Below are positions 51,771 through 61,817 of a stretch of 64,000 nt of DNA, one piece after another. The notes below the pieces were generated by a model that saw only the letters and a list, made by a program, of their open reading frames with translations, made no database searches and had not been told where the DNA came from. How positions within the stretch are numbered: the first letter of the stretch is position 1; the number at the start of each line of letters is the position of its first letter. A program made the position numbers and the translations under genes. The stretch is from Prado023 sp963753075 (GTDB taxonomy: Bacteria > Actinomycetota > Actinomycetes > S36-B12 > CAIYMF01): contig CAVWAR010000010.1 of assembly GCA_963753075.1 (NCBI GenBank), forward strand, positions 124,001 to 188,000, in the 5' to 3' direction.

Positions 51771-54164
51771 CTACGCCGCGCGCTCGCGGACCACCTGGGC
51801 GACGTCCATCTTGCGGACCGCGCGCAGGCCCGGCACCTGGGACAGGGCGGCGACAGCCATGATCGCCAGTGCCGCGAGCAGCAGGGTCAGCGGGCGGACG
51901 TACAGGTCGAGCGTGAACTGGTCGCTGGAGTAGGTCTGCAGCATGAACCTGGCCGAGACGACCCCCAGGATCAGCCCCGGTATGACACCCATGGCAGCCA
52001 CAAGGAGGTTCTCGCCTCCGACGACGCGGGAGATCGCCCGGTAGCTGACCCCGGCGGCCCGCATGGTGGCCAGCTCGCGCCTGCGCTCCACGATGTTGAC
52101 GGTCATCGTGGTGAAGATGATCGCGAAGGCCATGGCCGCACCGAGGGCGAGCATGGCACCGATGAACACGTAGAAGAGCCCGGAGTACTCGTCGTAGACA
52201 TCGGCCAGTGCGGAGGTGTCCACGTAGGCCAGCACCCCGGCAAGCTCGGTTGCGTCCTGCCGGACCGCGTCGGGATCGGCTCCGTCGACGGTGGTCAGCA
52301 GTGCTGTCGTTTCCGGGGCATCCGGCACCTGGGTGGCCAGCCACGACTTGTCGGCGCTCACGAAGGTGCCCAGGGGCTGGTAGGTGAAGTCCGCGACCCG
52401 GGCGTCGACCGTGGTGGCGCTGGGCCCGGACCCGAGCGTCAGGGCGACGGTGTCACCGGGTTCGAGGTCCTCGAGCTGGGCGGTGATGCCGGCATCGATG
52501 AGCACGCCGTCCGAGGGCAGGGCGACAGGATCGCCGCCCTCATCGATGAAGCCGTGCATCACCGTGTCCGGGTCGTAGCCGGTCATCTGCGTCGAGTAGA
52601 CCTGCCCACCGGACTCGATGGACGCCGGCATGGTGAGGACGGTCTCGACGTCCGCGACTCCATCGACGCTGGCCAACTCGACGACCTGGGCGTCGGTGAC
52701 CGGCTCGGCGTAGAGCACCTGTCCGTTGGCAGTGCTGACGTCGTCGAACTGGACGGAGATCAGGTTGTCCATCGTGTCCAGCATCGCCCAGGAGACCAGT
52801 ACGAGGATCAGGGCCAGCGCCACCCCCGTCGCGGAGAAGACGGTGCGCTTCGTGTTGCGCCCGATGCCGCGCACGATCATCCGCCACTTGGCCGAGGCGC
52901 TGCCCATCCCCGGAACCAGCCGCTCTGACCACGTGCGGCCGACGTGAGCGGTGGGGACCTCCCCGCGCATGGCTTCGGCGGGCAGTGTACGGGCAGCCCG
53001 GCGCGCTGGGGCCAGCGCGGCGAGGCCGGTGGCGAGCACCGCGAACGTGAGTCCCACCACGAGGGTCCGGCCGCCGAAGCCGCCGAAGATGGTCAGCTGC
53101 TCGGGCAGCCCGATGATGTCGGCGTACATGCGCGACATCCCGCCGGCCATGGCCATCCCGATCGGCAGGCCGAGCAGGGCGCCGAGCACACCGGCGAGCA
53201 GGCCGTAGGACATGTAGTGCCAGCCCATGGTCCGTCCGCGCATGCCAGCGGCCCGCAGGGTACCGATGACCTGCCGCTCCTCGGTGACCCGACGGGTCAG
53301 CAGCACGTAGAGAACAAGGGCTGCCGCGGAGAGGAACAGGGCCGGGAATGCCACTGCCATCTGCTCGAACCCGGAGATGTCCTCCTGCAGCAGGGCATTG
53401 GAGGGCTGCTGCTCGCGATCAAGCACCTCGACCGCCCCGGCGGCGATCGCGGCGGTGCGCAGATCCTCGAGGACGGCCGGGTCGGCCCGGCCCTCCTCGG
53501 TCAGCAGGACGAGTGCCTGGTTATCGGGGGCCCCCGACCAGGTGAGGGCGTCCGCCTCGGAGGCGAAGACCACGCCGAAGGACTTCGGCGGCACGATGAT
53601 GTTCTGCCGATCGGGCGCCGGCCACAGGTACTCAGCGCTCGACACCACCCCGGCGACCTCGGCCTCGACCTCGCCCACCGCGGTCGTCAACGTGACCGTG
53701 TCGCCCTCGGTCAGGCCGAAGGTGCCGGCCATGTGCTCCTCGAGCAGCACCGCGCCGGGCGCCGGATTGGAGGCCCCGGACAGGGTGGTCAGGCTGGCCA
53801 CCTCCGGGGTCCCGGCCTCCGGGTAGCCGATCACGCGCCCGACGAACCGGTCGGTGCCCTCGCCGGAGGTGACCCGCATGGGCAGGTCGACCTGCGTACG
53901 CACACGGGTCGCGGCCACGCCAGGATCCTGGGCGGCTGCGGCGGCGTATGCCTCGACGTCGCCGCCGGTCACGAACAGGTCCGGGAAGCCCTGCACCTCG
54001 AACGCGTTGTCGTAGGAGCCCTGCAGGTTCCGGTAGGAGTTGTCCGCGGCCCCGTACAGCGCGATCCCGAGCATGACCATCACCACCAGCGCGGTGAAGA
54101 GCGGCCATGTCCGCCGGATGTCGCGGCGCAGCTTGGTCCGCAGGGCTGGGTGACGCCCCCTCAC
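51771..54164 (-). CDS. MacB/FtsX-type ABC transporter permease
   Basis: A 797-residue protein. The GTG start at 54164 overlaps the ATPase stop (GTGA). A first helix (LFTALVVMVMLGIALYG) precedes an extracytoplasmic MacB-like periplasmic domain. Then come three helices, a second external domain and a final set of helices. The two FtsX modules are marked by TEERQVIGTLRAAGMRGRTM and VERRRELATMRAAGVSYR, each followed by three hydrophobic helices. In Gram-positive bacteria such systems move lipids, lipoproteins or peptides. Upstream frame is antisense artefact. Confidence 0.88.
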   Translation of the reverse strand: MRGRHPALRTKLRRDIRRTWPLFTALVVMVMLGIALYGAADNSYRNLQGSYDNAFEVQGFPDLFVTGGDVEAYAAAAAQDPGVAATRVRTQVDLPMRVTSGEGTDRFVGRVIGYPEAGTPEVASLTTLSGASNPAPGAVLLEEHMAGTFGLTEGDTVTLTTAVGEVEAEVAGVVSSAEYLWPAPDRQNIIVPPKSFGVVFASEADALTWSGAPDNQALVLLTEEGRADPAVLEDLRTAAIAAGAVEVLDREQQPSNALLQEDISGFEQMAVAFPALFLSAAALVLYVLLTRRVTEERQVIGTLRAAGMRGRTMGWHYMSYGLLAGVLGALLGLPIGMAMAGGMSRMYADIIGLPEQLTIFGGFGGRTLVVGLTFAVLATGLAALAPARRAARTLPAEAMRGEVPTAHVGRTWSERLVPGMGSASAKWRMIVRGIGRNTKRTVFSATGVALALILVLVSWAMLDTMDNLISVQFDDVSTANGQVLYAEPVTDAQVVELASVDGVADVETVLTMPASIESGGQVYSTQMTGYDPDTVMHGFIDEGGDPVALPSDGVLIDAGITAQLEDLEPGDTVALTLGSGPSATTVDARVADFTYQPLGTFVSADKSWLATQVPDAPETTALLTTVDGADPDAVRQDATELAGVLAYVDTSALADVYDEYSGLFYVFIGAMLALGAAMAFAIIFTTMTVNIVERRRELATMRAAGVSYRAISRVVGGENLLVAAMGVIPGLILGVVSARFMLQTYSSDQFTLDLYVRPLTLLLAALAIMAVAALSQVPGLRAVRKMDVAQVVRERAA

Positions 54165-54898
54165 CAGTTCACGTCCTGGGCCGAACCGGCCTCCTGCATG
54201 GTCTCGTCGGCGATCGACCCGTCGTGGACCCGGAGCACCCGGTCGGCCATGACGGCGATTCCCTGGTTGTGCGTGACGATCACCACGCACCGGTGGTCAT
54301 CGCGGGCCGTCCGCTGGAGCAACGCGAGAACGGTGCGGCCGGTGTCCAGGTCGAGGGCCCCCGTGGGTTCGTCGCACAGCAGGAGCTTCGGGCCGGTCAC
54401 CAGGGCCCGAGCGATTGCCACCCGCTGCTGCTGACCGCCGGACATCTGGCCGGGGAAGTGGTCGGCGCGATCGGTCAGATCCACATCGGAGATCACGTTC
54501 GCCACCCGGTCGTCCAGGTCTGCGCGGTCCACCCGCTCAGTGAGCTCAGCAATGACCTGGACGTTCTCGGCTGCGGTCAGCGTCTGGATCAGGTTGAAGA
54601 ACTGGAAGATGAACGAGACGTTCTCCCGGCGGATGGTTGCCAGCTCCTCGAACCCCTTGCCGGCCAGGGAGGTGCCACCGATGGTGACCTCACCGGTGGT
54701 CGCCGCCTCGATGCCGCCGACGATGTTGAGCAGCGTGGTCTTCCCCGAGCCGGACGGCCCGAGGATGACCACCACCTCACCGGCGTGCAGGGTGAGGTCG
54801 ACGCCACGCAGGGCGTGGACCTCGGCCTCGCCCTCGCCGAATGTCTTGGTCACCCCCGTGAGCTGTGCGATGGACTCGCTCTGTTCGGCCAGGGCCAC
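54161..54898 (-). CDS. LolD/MacB-type ABC transporter ATP-binding protein
   Basis: A 245-residue NBD with the MacB/LolD pattern: GPSGSGKTTLLNIVGGIE (Walker A), TIRRENVSFIFQFFNLIQTLTAAENV (Q-loop), MSGGQQQRVAIARAL (signature), LLCDEPTGALDLDTG (Walker B) and VIVTHNQGIA (switch). It pairs with the overlapping FtsX-type permease gene. The ATG follows CGAGGAGG. Confidence 0.93.
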   Translation of the reverse strand: MALAEQSESIAQLTGVTKTFGEGEAEVHALRGVDLTLHAGEVVVILGPSGSGKTTLLNIVGGIEAATTGEVTIGGTSLAGKGFEELATIRRENVSFIFQFFNLIQTLTAAENVQVIAELTERVDRADLDDRVANVISDVDLTDRADHFPGQMSGGQQQRVAIARALVTGPKLLLCDEPTGALDLDTGRTVLALLQRTARDDHRCVVIVTHNQGIAVMADRVLRVHDGSIADETMQEAGSAQDVNW

Positions 54899-55009
54899 GA
54901 TGGTGCCTCCTCGACGGTGCGCTCGTCGAAGCGTATCGAGCGCACGCCGGCATGAACCGGACCAACCCCCGCAGGGCCCGTCCCCGTCTGGTGACCATGA
55001 CCGGGGGCC

Positions 55010-56107
55010 TCAGGGGCAGCTGAGGTTGTGGTCCAGGTTGTTCATCACGTACTGGGTCACTGTGACCGTCCCGCCGGTCAGAGCGGGTTGGCTGCAGTTG
55101 GCCCGGGCCCCGGCCAGCGAACTGGCACCCGCGATCCAACTCGGCAGGCCGTTCAGGTTGCTGGGGCCAACGAGCGACGTGCCGCTGGTGGCCGCTCCCA
55201 GGCCGCCCACGATCCTCGCCCACTGGTAGCCGGTCGAGTAGATGCCCACCCCAGCCACCTTGAGGATGTCCCGGTAGTAGTGGGTCATCCCCTCGAGTGC
55301 AGCACGGTTGGCGATCTCGTCGGACGACCAGCTGTTGTCGGTCTCGACATCCAGCCACCAGAAGTAGCTGGCGGGATTCGGTACCCCGCGGATCGTGGCG
55401 TTGTCGTGGGCCTTGGCGTAGCCGTAGATGTAGGAGCACGCCGGGCTCTCGCCCCCGGTGCAGACCCCGTAGGGATTCGGCACGATCGTTGGGGATCCCA
55501 CCGGGTAGCTGTTGGATGTCGGCCACCAGGCCGCGTCGGCAGGAGGCGGGTTCGCGGTGTTCACGTAGAGCGACACGGGGGGCTCGCGGGTCTGCCCGTC
55601 CGCGCCAGCCGCCCATGCCAGCTGCGACGCCAGGCAGGGGTTCGTGCTGTTGGCCAGGCCACCGTTCACCCCCACCACGGCGAAGGACAGCACCGTGGGC
55701 AGGGTCTGGGCGCATTGGGGCCAGGACACGTCGTAGCCGACCGGTTCAGGAGAGGGGAGCACGGGCGTCGGTGCGGTCAGCGGGTTCGGGGCAAAGCCGG
55801 GGGAGAGCCCGGTGGGTGGTGCGGGCGAGGAGGGGGCCAGCGGCTGGCCGGGTGGCGCTGGTGGGGCCTCGGTGGGCGTCGGGTCCGCGAACAGTCGCGA
55901 ACTGGGTGGCTCGGCAGCTGGTGGCAGGGGCGCGGCGCCGTCCGGTTGATCCGGCCGTCCGGCCAGCCAAGCCGGGACGGCGACATCGACCGAGGACAGC
56001 GACGCAGGCTCAGCGATCCCGTCCGCCTCGGACGCCATCGCTGGCACGGCGGGGACCGCGAGGCACGCGACCGCAAGCGCGCTTGCGGCTGCGGTCAGAA
56101 CTCGCAT
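55010..56107 (-). CDS. Secreted DUF1906-like (glycoside hydrolase fold) protein
   Basis: A 365-residue protein. The signal peptide ends near AVPAMASEADG. A Pro-rich linker of about 60 residues (APPAPPGQPLAPSSPAPPTG) leads to a compact domain that begins GYDVSWPQC and contains FAVVGVNGG, SLYVNTANP, ACSYIYGYAKAH, WWLDVETDNSWS and VGIYSTGYQW. This resembles secreted actinobacterial proteins with a GH25-like barrel (DUF1906), possibly peptidoglycan-directed. The Asp and Glu in LDVETD could be catalytic. The start at 56107 has no good ribosome site; a TTG nine bases upstream is an alternative. Confidence 0.72.
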   Translation of the reverse strand: MRVLTAAASALAVACLAVPAVPAMASEADGIAEPASLSSVDVAVPAWLAGRPDQPDGAAPLPPAAEPPSSRLFADPTPTEAPPAPPGQPLAPSSPAPPTGLSPGFAPNPLTAPTPVLPSPEPVGYDVSWPQCAQTLPTVLSFAVVGVNGGLANSTNPCLASQLAWAAGADGQTREPPVSLYVNTANPPPADAAWWPTSNSYPVGSPTIVPNPYGVCTGGESPACSYIYGYAKAHDNATIRGVPNPASYFWWLDVETDNSWSSDEIANRAALEGMTHYYRDILKVAGVGIYSTGYQWARIVGGLGAATSGTSLVGPSNLNGLPSWIAGASSLAGARANCSQPALTGGTVTVTQYVMNNLDHNLSCP

Positions 56108-56211
56108 CGGGGTCAACCAATCTCGCGGATCGCCGGAGGACGGCCATCCATCACAAGGGTAGCCGAGGAATCCGCGAAGCGGTTGGTCGGGATGTGGTCG
56201 AGAATCGGCTC

Positions 56212-58294
56212 ATGGCCAACCGACTGGGCGATGCACTGTCGCCATACCTGCGCCAGCACGCACAGAACCCGGTCGACTGGTGGCCGTGGTGCGACGAGGC
56301 GTTCGCTGAGGCCCGCGACCGCGACGTGCCGATCCTGCTGTCGGTCGGGTACGCCGCCTGCCACTGGTGCCATGTCATGGCCCACGAGTCATTCGAGGAT
56401 GCCGGAACGGCCGCGGTGTTGAACGACAGGTTCGTGTCCATCAAGGTCGACCGGGAGGAGCGGCCGGACATCGACGCCGTCTACATGGAGGCCACCCAGG
56501 CCCTGACCGGACGAGGCGGGTGGCCGATGACGGTCTTCCTCGACCACGACGGGCGAGCGTTCCTCGCCGGCACCTACTTCCCCCCGGTCGCCCATGGCGG
56601 GATGCCGTCGTTCACCGATGTCCTGCGCGGGGTCGACGATGCCTGGCGCGTGGACCGGTCACGGGTCGACGGGGCAGCGGACCAGATCCACGCCGCGCTC
56701 GAGCGGCGCGTCCAGCCGGCGGGTACGACCGGAGGCGAGCCGGAGCTGGCCGACGTGACCCGGGCTGTGGGTGTGCTGGCCGCGGAGTTCGACTCCGTTC
56801 GGGGCGGCTTCGGCGGAGCACCGAAGTTCCCGCCGTCGATGGTGCTGGAGTTCCTGCTGCGTGCCGATGCCCTGACTCGCGCTGCCGGCCAGCCTGACGA
56901 TCGTGCCCTGGCGATGGCCGCGGCGACGATGCAGGCGATGGCTCGCGGCGGCATGTACGACCAGCTGGCCGGCGGATTCTCGCGGTACAGCGTCGATGCC
57001 GACTGGGTCGTCCCGCACTTCGAGAAGATGCTCTACGACAACGCACAGCTGTTGCGGGCCTACCTGCACTGGTGGCGGGCGACGGGGGACCCCCTGGCGC
57101 GACGGGTCGCCACTCAGACGGCTGAGTTCCTGCTCGCCGACATGCGGACCCCACAGGGGGGGTTCGCCTCAGCGTTGGATGCCGACAGCGAGGGGCGCGA
57201 GGGTGCGGCCTACGTGTGGAGGCCCCGGGAGCTGGTGGAGGTCCTCGGCCCCGATGACGGTTCCTGGGTCGGAAGGCTGTGCGGCGTCACCCCGGGCGGG
57301 ACGTTCGAGCGTGGCGCCTCCGTGCTCCAGCTGCGTGCCGATCCTGACGATCCCCAGCGCTGGGAGTCATGCCGGTCGGTCCTGTTGGCCGCCCGGAGCC
57401 GTCGGGAGCAGCCCATGCGCGACGACAAGGTGGTCGCGGCGTGGAACGGCCTGGCCATCGCCGCCCTGGCTGAGGCCGGCGCCCTCCTGGACGAGCCGGA
57501 GTGGCTGGCGGCGGCGGTTCAGTGCGCCGAGTTGCTCGTCGACCTGCACTGGGAACCCGAGTCGGGGCACCTTGCGCGGATCTCCCTCGGTGGCACCGTC
57601 AGCGCGGAGGCACCCGGGGTCCTGGAGGACTACGCCGACCTGGCCGAGGGCCTGCTGGCGCTCTATCAGGTGACCGGCGACCAGCGCTGGTTCACCACCG
57701 CGAGGGCACTCGTCGACACGGTCCTGCTCCGGTTCCCGGATTCTGAGGGTGGCTTCTACGACACCGCCGACGACGCTCCCCGTCTCGTCCGTCGCCCAGC
57801 CGACCCGAGCGATGGAGTCACCCCGTCCGGAGCCTCAGCCGCCGCAGGGGTGCTTCGGACCCTCGGGGCGCTGACCGGCGACGGCACGTACCTGCGTGCC
57901 GCCGACGCGGCCCTGGCGGCACTGCTCCCGATCGCGCGACGGGCGCCCCGGTTCGCCGGGTGGACCCTGTCCGCAGTCACCGCGTGGTTGGCCGGGCCGA
58001 TCCAGGTTGCGGTGGTGCTGCCCGACTCCGGACCCGGACCTTGCACCCGAGGCTGCGGCCGGGCCCGATCTGCATCGCACGGCGCTGTCGTCCACGTCGC
58101 CGGGTCTGGTCGTGGCGGTCAGCCCGGAGGGAGCGTCGTCGGTGCCGCTGCTGGTCGACCGTCCCGCCATCCGGGGTCTTCCGACTGCCTATCCCTGTCG
58201 GGGCTTCGTGTGCGACCTACCGGTCACCGATGTCGACGCACTCGTGGCCGCGTTGGCCCCCGGTGCGGCGGGCCACGGATTCAGCGTGGGTTGA
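56212..58294 (+). pseudogene. YyaL-type thioredoxin-domain protein with a frameshift near 58035
   Basis: The first 600 or so residues are a normal YyaL (DUF255) protein: MANRLGDALSPYLRQHAQNPVDWWPW, the Trx-like motif C50-H-W-C53 in GYAACHWCHVMAHESF, KVDREERPDIDAVY, PHFEKMLYDNAQL and a long (alpha/alpha)6-like region. After GPIQVAVVLPDSGP the normal C-terminus continues in another frame (LAPEAAAGPD, then PLLVDRPAIRGLPTAYPCRGFVCDLPVTD) to a stop at 58294. In the uncorrected frame an aberrant tail runs on to 58422. One extra base in the GGACCCGGACC region would explain it. Error or genuine decay cannot be told apart here. The role of YyaL is not settled. Confidence 0.78.
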
Positions 58295-58424
58295 GCAGCA
58301 TCGACGCCGCCCGGGCCGGCCATCACCGCATCGGCGGGCGTCGGCGGGTGTCGGACGGCGCCGCATCCGCGGCATCGGTGATTCACTGGTCACCCATCAT
58401 CCGCCAGCAGCCCCAGGAGTAACC

Positions 58425-58991
58425 GTGACCCGAGGGACGGATGCCGTTCGCCTACTTGCCGCTGAGTCCGACGGCCCCTTCGACCTCATCAACGGCCTGC
58501 CGGTGCACCCGCTGGTCGTGCACGCCGCGGTCGTGATGGTCCCGCTGGCGGCCCTGGGCCTGATTGCGATGGCGATCTGGCCGCGTTTCTCGCGTCGCTA
58601 CGGTTGGCTGGTCGTCGGTGCATCCGTGGTCGCAGCCGGGGCCAGTTTCGTCGCCAAGGAGTCCGGTGAGGCCATGGCCGATCGGCTGGCTGAGCCCGGA
58701 TTCGACCATGAGGACCTGGGCGGGCTCATGCCGGCGTTCGCGGCGGCGCTGATGCTTGCCGTGATCGTCCTGTGGTTGATCGACCGGCGCACCCCCGAGG
58801 GTGATCCGGCCTCACGCCGCGGGCTTCGGATGGCGGTGGCGATCGTTGCGGTCATCGTCGCTGTGGCCGCGCTCGTGTGGGTCGTCCGGGTGGGGGACTC
58901 CGGAGCGAAGTCCGTGTGGTCGGGGCGCGTGGTGGCATCCGGCACGCCCCAACAGACCGGCGCCGGGGCTCAGCAAGGAGGATTCACCTGA
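58425..58991 (+). CDS. DUF2231-type membrane protein
   Basis: A 188-residue protein with AGGAGT five bases before the GTG. The motif GLPVHPLVVHAAVVMVPLA at the start of helix 1 and the next helices (YGWLVVGASVVAAGASFVA, AAALMLAVIVLWLI, AVAIVAVIVAVAALVWVV) are those of DUF2231. The HPLxVH motif suggests heme or metal binding in the membrane. The C-terminus is Gln/Gly-rich. It follows the YyaL gene by 130 bases on the same strand. Function unknown. Confidence 0.78.
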   Translation: MTRGTDAVRLLAAESDGPFDLINGLPVHPLVVHAAVVMVPLAALGLIAMAIWPRFSRRYGWLVVGASVVAAGASFVAKESGEAMADRLAEPGFDHEDLGGLMPAFAAALMLAVIVLWLIDRRTPEGDPASRRGLRMAVAIVAVIVAVAALVWVVRVGDSGAKSVWSGRVVASGTPQQTGAGAQQGGFT

Positions 58992-59095
58992 TCAGTCGCG
59001 ACGCTCCGGCATGCGCGTGTGACCTTCGACCCTGAGATCGGCGGGGTGCAAGGGGGTTGACTGGACTGGAGACCGTCCCGTCAAGGAGGCCCGCC

Positions 59096-60421
59096 ATGGG
59101 GCATACCCTCGCCGATCCCGATCTCGCCTACCAGCGCCTGCAGCAGCGACTGGACCGCATGCCCACGGGGGCTCCGGACTCCCCGGTGTTCCAGCAGATC
59201 CTGCGCCTGCTGTTCTCCGTGGAGGAGGCGGAGATCGCTGCCAGGATGCCGACGGTCTGCTCGATGAAGACCCTGGCTCGGCGCACCGGGCGCACAGCAG
59301 CAGATCTCGGCCCGATGGTCGACGAAATGGCGGCCAAGGGCCTTGTCATGGACCTCGACCACAAGGGGGAGCGCTACGTCGCGCTCGCGCCGGTCGTGAT
59401 CGGGTTCTTCGAGTTCACCTTCATGCGGGTGCGCGAGGACGCTCCGATGGAGCAACTTGCTGAGCTCTTCCACGAGTACATGTACAACGACGAGTCATTC
59501 GCCCATTCGGTGTTCCAGGGCAGCACCCAGATCGGACGTTCGCTGGTGCGCGAGGAGTCGCTCCCGGAGGACCCGCAGGTCGAGGTCCTCGACTGGGAGC
59601 TGGCCACGCACATCGTCTCGGAGGCGCCGAGCGTGGCCGTGTCACTGTGCCCGTGCCGGACGCATGCCGCCCTCATCGGTGAGGCCTGCGACGCCCCGAC
59701 CCGGACCTGCCTGACGTTCGGTGGGGCGGCCGATGCACTTGTGCGAGCGGGCATCGCGGAGCCCATCTCGAACGACGAGGGCCTGGAGATCCTGTCGACG
59801 GCGAAGGCGGCCGGGCTGGCCCAGACGGCGGACAACGTCAAGAGCGGCATCAGCTACATGTGCAACTGCTGTGGCTGCTGCTGCGGGATGATGCAGTCCA
59901 TCCGCCGCTATGGCATCACCGGCGCAATCGTCAGCTCGAACTGGCTCGCGCACGTGGATCTCGACATGTGCCGGGGCTGCAAGAAGTGCTTCCGTGCCTG
60001 CCCTGCGGAGGCCATCACGATGGTCGACAACGAGGGCAAGGGCAAGCGCAAGTACTGGGCGATCGTGGACCCGGAGAAGTGCCTTGGGTGCGGTGTCTGC
60101 GATGAGGTCTGCAGGTTCGACGCGCACTCGATGGTGCCCCGGGAGGCGCGGGTGTTCACCCCCGAGAACACCTTCGACCGGATGGTGACGATGGCCATCG
60201 AGCGGGGGACGCTCGGCGAGCTGCTGATCGACACCCTGGACGGGGCTGGTCCGCACGCCCTGGCCCGAGCCCTCGGGATCCTGCACGCGAGCCGGCCGGC
60301 CACCGCGGCACGGGCCGTCGAGCCGCTGAACTCGGTGTTCCTGCGCGGGATGCTGGCCGTGGTTCATGCGTCATCACGCGGGGGCGCGCCGTCACCCCGA
60401 TCGGAGTCGACCCGGGTCTGA
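59096..60421 (+). CDS. Winged-helix-like 4Fe-4S Cys-rich protein
   Basis: A 441-residue protein with AAGGAGG before the ATG at 59096. Residues 40-95 look like a winged helix (VCSMKTLARRTGRTAADLGP). Cysteines come in groups: C185-x-C187, C198, C205; a dense cluster C256, C258, C259, C261-C263; then two ferredoxin motifs at C292/295/298/302 and C329/332/335/339. That is enough for two 4Fe-4S clusters plus a further site. Proteins of this type are seen in anaerobes and in Fe-S electron transfer, but no single function is known. The 3' end overlaps the convergent thioredoxin-CcdA gene. Confidence 0.8.
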   Translation: MGHTLADPDLAYQRLQQRLDRMPTGAPDSPVFQQILRLLFSVEEAEIAARMPTVCSMKTLARRTGRTAADLGPMVDEMAAKGLVMDLDHKGERYVALAPVVIGFFEFTFMRVREDAPMEQLAELFHEYMYNDESFAHSVFQGSTQIGRSLVREESLPEDPQVEVLDWELATHIVSEAPSVAVSLCPCRTHAALIGEACDAPTRTCLTFGGAADALVRAGIAEPISNDEGLEILSTAKAAGLAQTADNVKSGISYMCNCCGCCCGMMQSIRRYGITGAIVSSNWLAHVDLDMCRGCKKCFRACPAEAITMVDNEGKGKRKYWAIVDPEKCLGCGVCDEVCRFDAHSMVPREARVFTPENTFDRMVTMAIERGTLGELLIDTLDGAGPHALARALGILHASRPATAARAVEPLNSVFLRGMLAVVHASSRGGAPSPRSESTRV

Positions 60422-61741
60422 CCCGGACCCCCCGTGTCGTGGTGTCGCGGGGTGTCGGTCCCTCGCGACCAGCCACACGACCAGGGCCAGCACGCCGGCG
60501 ACCGCGAAGACCAGGAGGCTCGTCCCCGCCTGGGTCATGGCCGTGGGTGCCAGCAGCATCACGGTGGCGAGGGTGACCAGCAGCGAGCCGGAGATGATCT
60601 TCAGCGCCTGTCCCTGGCCCCGCTGGACGTGGGTGGCCCGCATCGTGACGACGGCCACCCCGAAGAGCACCAGCTCGTCGAGCAGGAACACCGCCATGTA
60701 GATGCCGAAGAGGGCGATCGCTGCGGCGGTGGCCACCTCCTGGTCGGCGAGCATGGATGTCCACATCAGGGGCAGCCCCGCGGTGCAGGGGGTCTCGAGC
60801 AGTGACACACCCACGGCCAGCGCTGCCGTGCCGGCCAGGGTCGGGAGCAGCCCCCGGTCGGTCCGTGATACGCCACGCATCGTCCGGTACAGCCTCGGCC
60901 GCCGTGATGGCGATATCGACAACGAGGGTCCGACTCCGGGCGCGATCCCGTCCTTGAGCTGGAGCGCGCCCAGGGCCAGCGCCACCACGGCCACCGCAGC
61001 CCGGATCCAGGTCAGCCCGGAGACGTAGTCAAGGGCGCTGTACATGCCTGCGATGTACAGGCCATACATCGCAGCGGTGACCAGCAGGAAGGTCGACCCG
61101 ACGAGCAGCACCCGACCGCGCGAACCGCTGTGCAGCACGATCGCCAGCAGTACGGCCAGCACCCACAGGGAGCACGGGTTGATCCCGTCAGCGAATGCGA
61201 TCAGCGCCGTGCTGACGAGCAGTGACGACCCGGCGAGCGTGACCGTCCCGAGCAGGGGGACGTCAACGGTGCTGGCTGGGGTCGGCTCGATCTGGGTCGG
61301 GGCACTGGAGCCAGCGCTGGCTGCCGCCACCGCGGACTCGATCTCGGCAGCGACCGTGTCGCTGAACCCGATCCAGACCTGATCGGCGACGATCGTGACT
61401 GGCACACCACTGGGCTCGAAACCCAGCTCATCGGCGTACTGGCGCAGAACCTCTCGGTTGGCCTCGTCATTCCAGACCTCGTACTGCTCGATCCGCAGGC
61501 CCGGGTACTCGATTGCCAGCTCTCGGAGCCACGCGCGCTCGGTGGCGCAGTGGGGGCAGCCCTCGCCGTGGAAGAGGACCAGCGTGGGGGAGGACTCGCC
61601 AGCGGCGGCTGGCGAACCACGCACAGGCCCGGCGTGGACGGTGAGGACCAGAGCGACAAGGGCGAACTCAAGCACCACCAGGACGATCGCCAGTCCAACT
61701 GGACGGCGTCCCAGTCCGACGAATGCCCCGCCGGCTCGCAC
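60392..61741 (-). CDS. Thioredoxin-like domain fused to CcdA/DsbD-like membrane domain
   Basis: A 449-residue protein with AGGAGG before its GTG. An N-terminal helix (about residues 18-36) is followed by an extracytoplasmic thioredoxin/glutaredoxin-like domain with C62-P-H-C65 in GEGCPHCATERAW. About seven membrane helices follow, with CcdA-like cysteines at C190 (ADGINPCSLW) and C319 (LLETPCTAGLP). The layout suggests electron transfer across the membrane to a periplasmic-side thiol. The last 30 bases are antisense to the end of the Fe-S gene. Confidence 0.85.
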   Translation of the reverse strand: MRAGGAFVGLGRRPVGLAIVLVVLEFALVALVLTVHAGPVRGSPAAAGESSPTLVLFHGEGCPHCATERAWLRELAIEYPGLRIEQYEVWNDEANREVLRQYADELGFEPSGVPVTIVADQVWIGFSDTVAAEIESAVAAASAGSSAPTQIEPTPASTVDVPLLGTVTLAGSSLLVSTALIAFADGINPCSLWVLAVLLAIVLHSGSRGRVLLVGSTFLLVTAAMYGLYIAGMYSALDYVSGLTWIRAAVAVVALALGALQLKDGIAPGVGPSLSISPSRRPRLYRTMRGVSRTDRGLLPTLAGTAALAVGVSLLETPCTAGLPLMWTSMLADQEVATAAAIALFGIYMAVFLLDELVLFGVAVVTMRATHVQRGQGQALKIISGSLLVTLATVMLLAPTAMTQAGTSLLVFAVAGVLALVVWLVARDRHPATPRHGGSGSDPGRLRSG

Positions 61742-61817
61742 TGCTGCCTCCTGGGGTCGGGTCCACGTCCAGCGTAGACCCGGATGCCGTCGCCACGCGG
61801 GCGGTCCCGTACCGGCG

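Noticed and set aside
55297..56211. Long in-frame upstream extension of yyaL
   Set aside because: It is antisense to the secreted DUF1906-like gene; homologous sequence begins at MANRLGDALSPYL.
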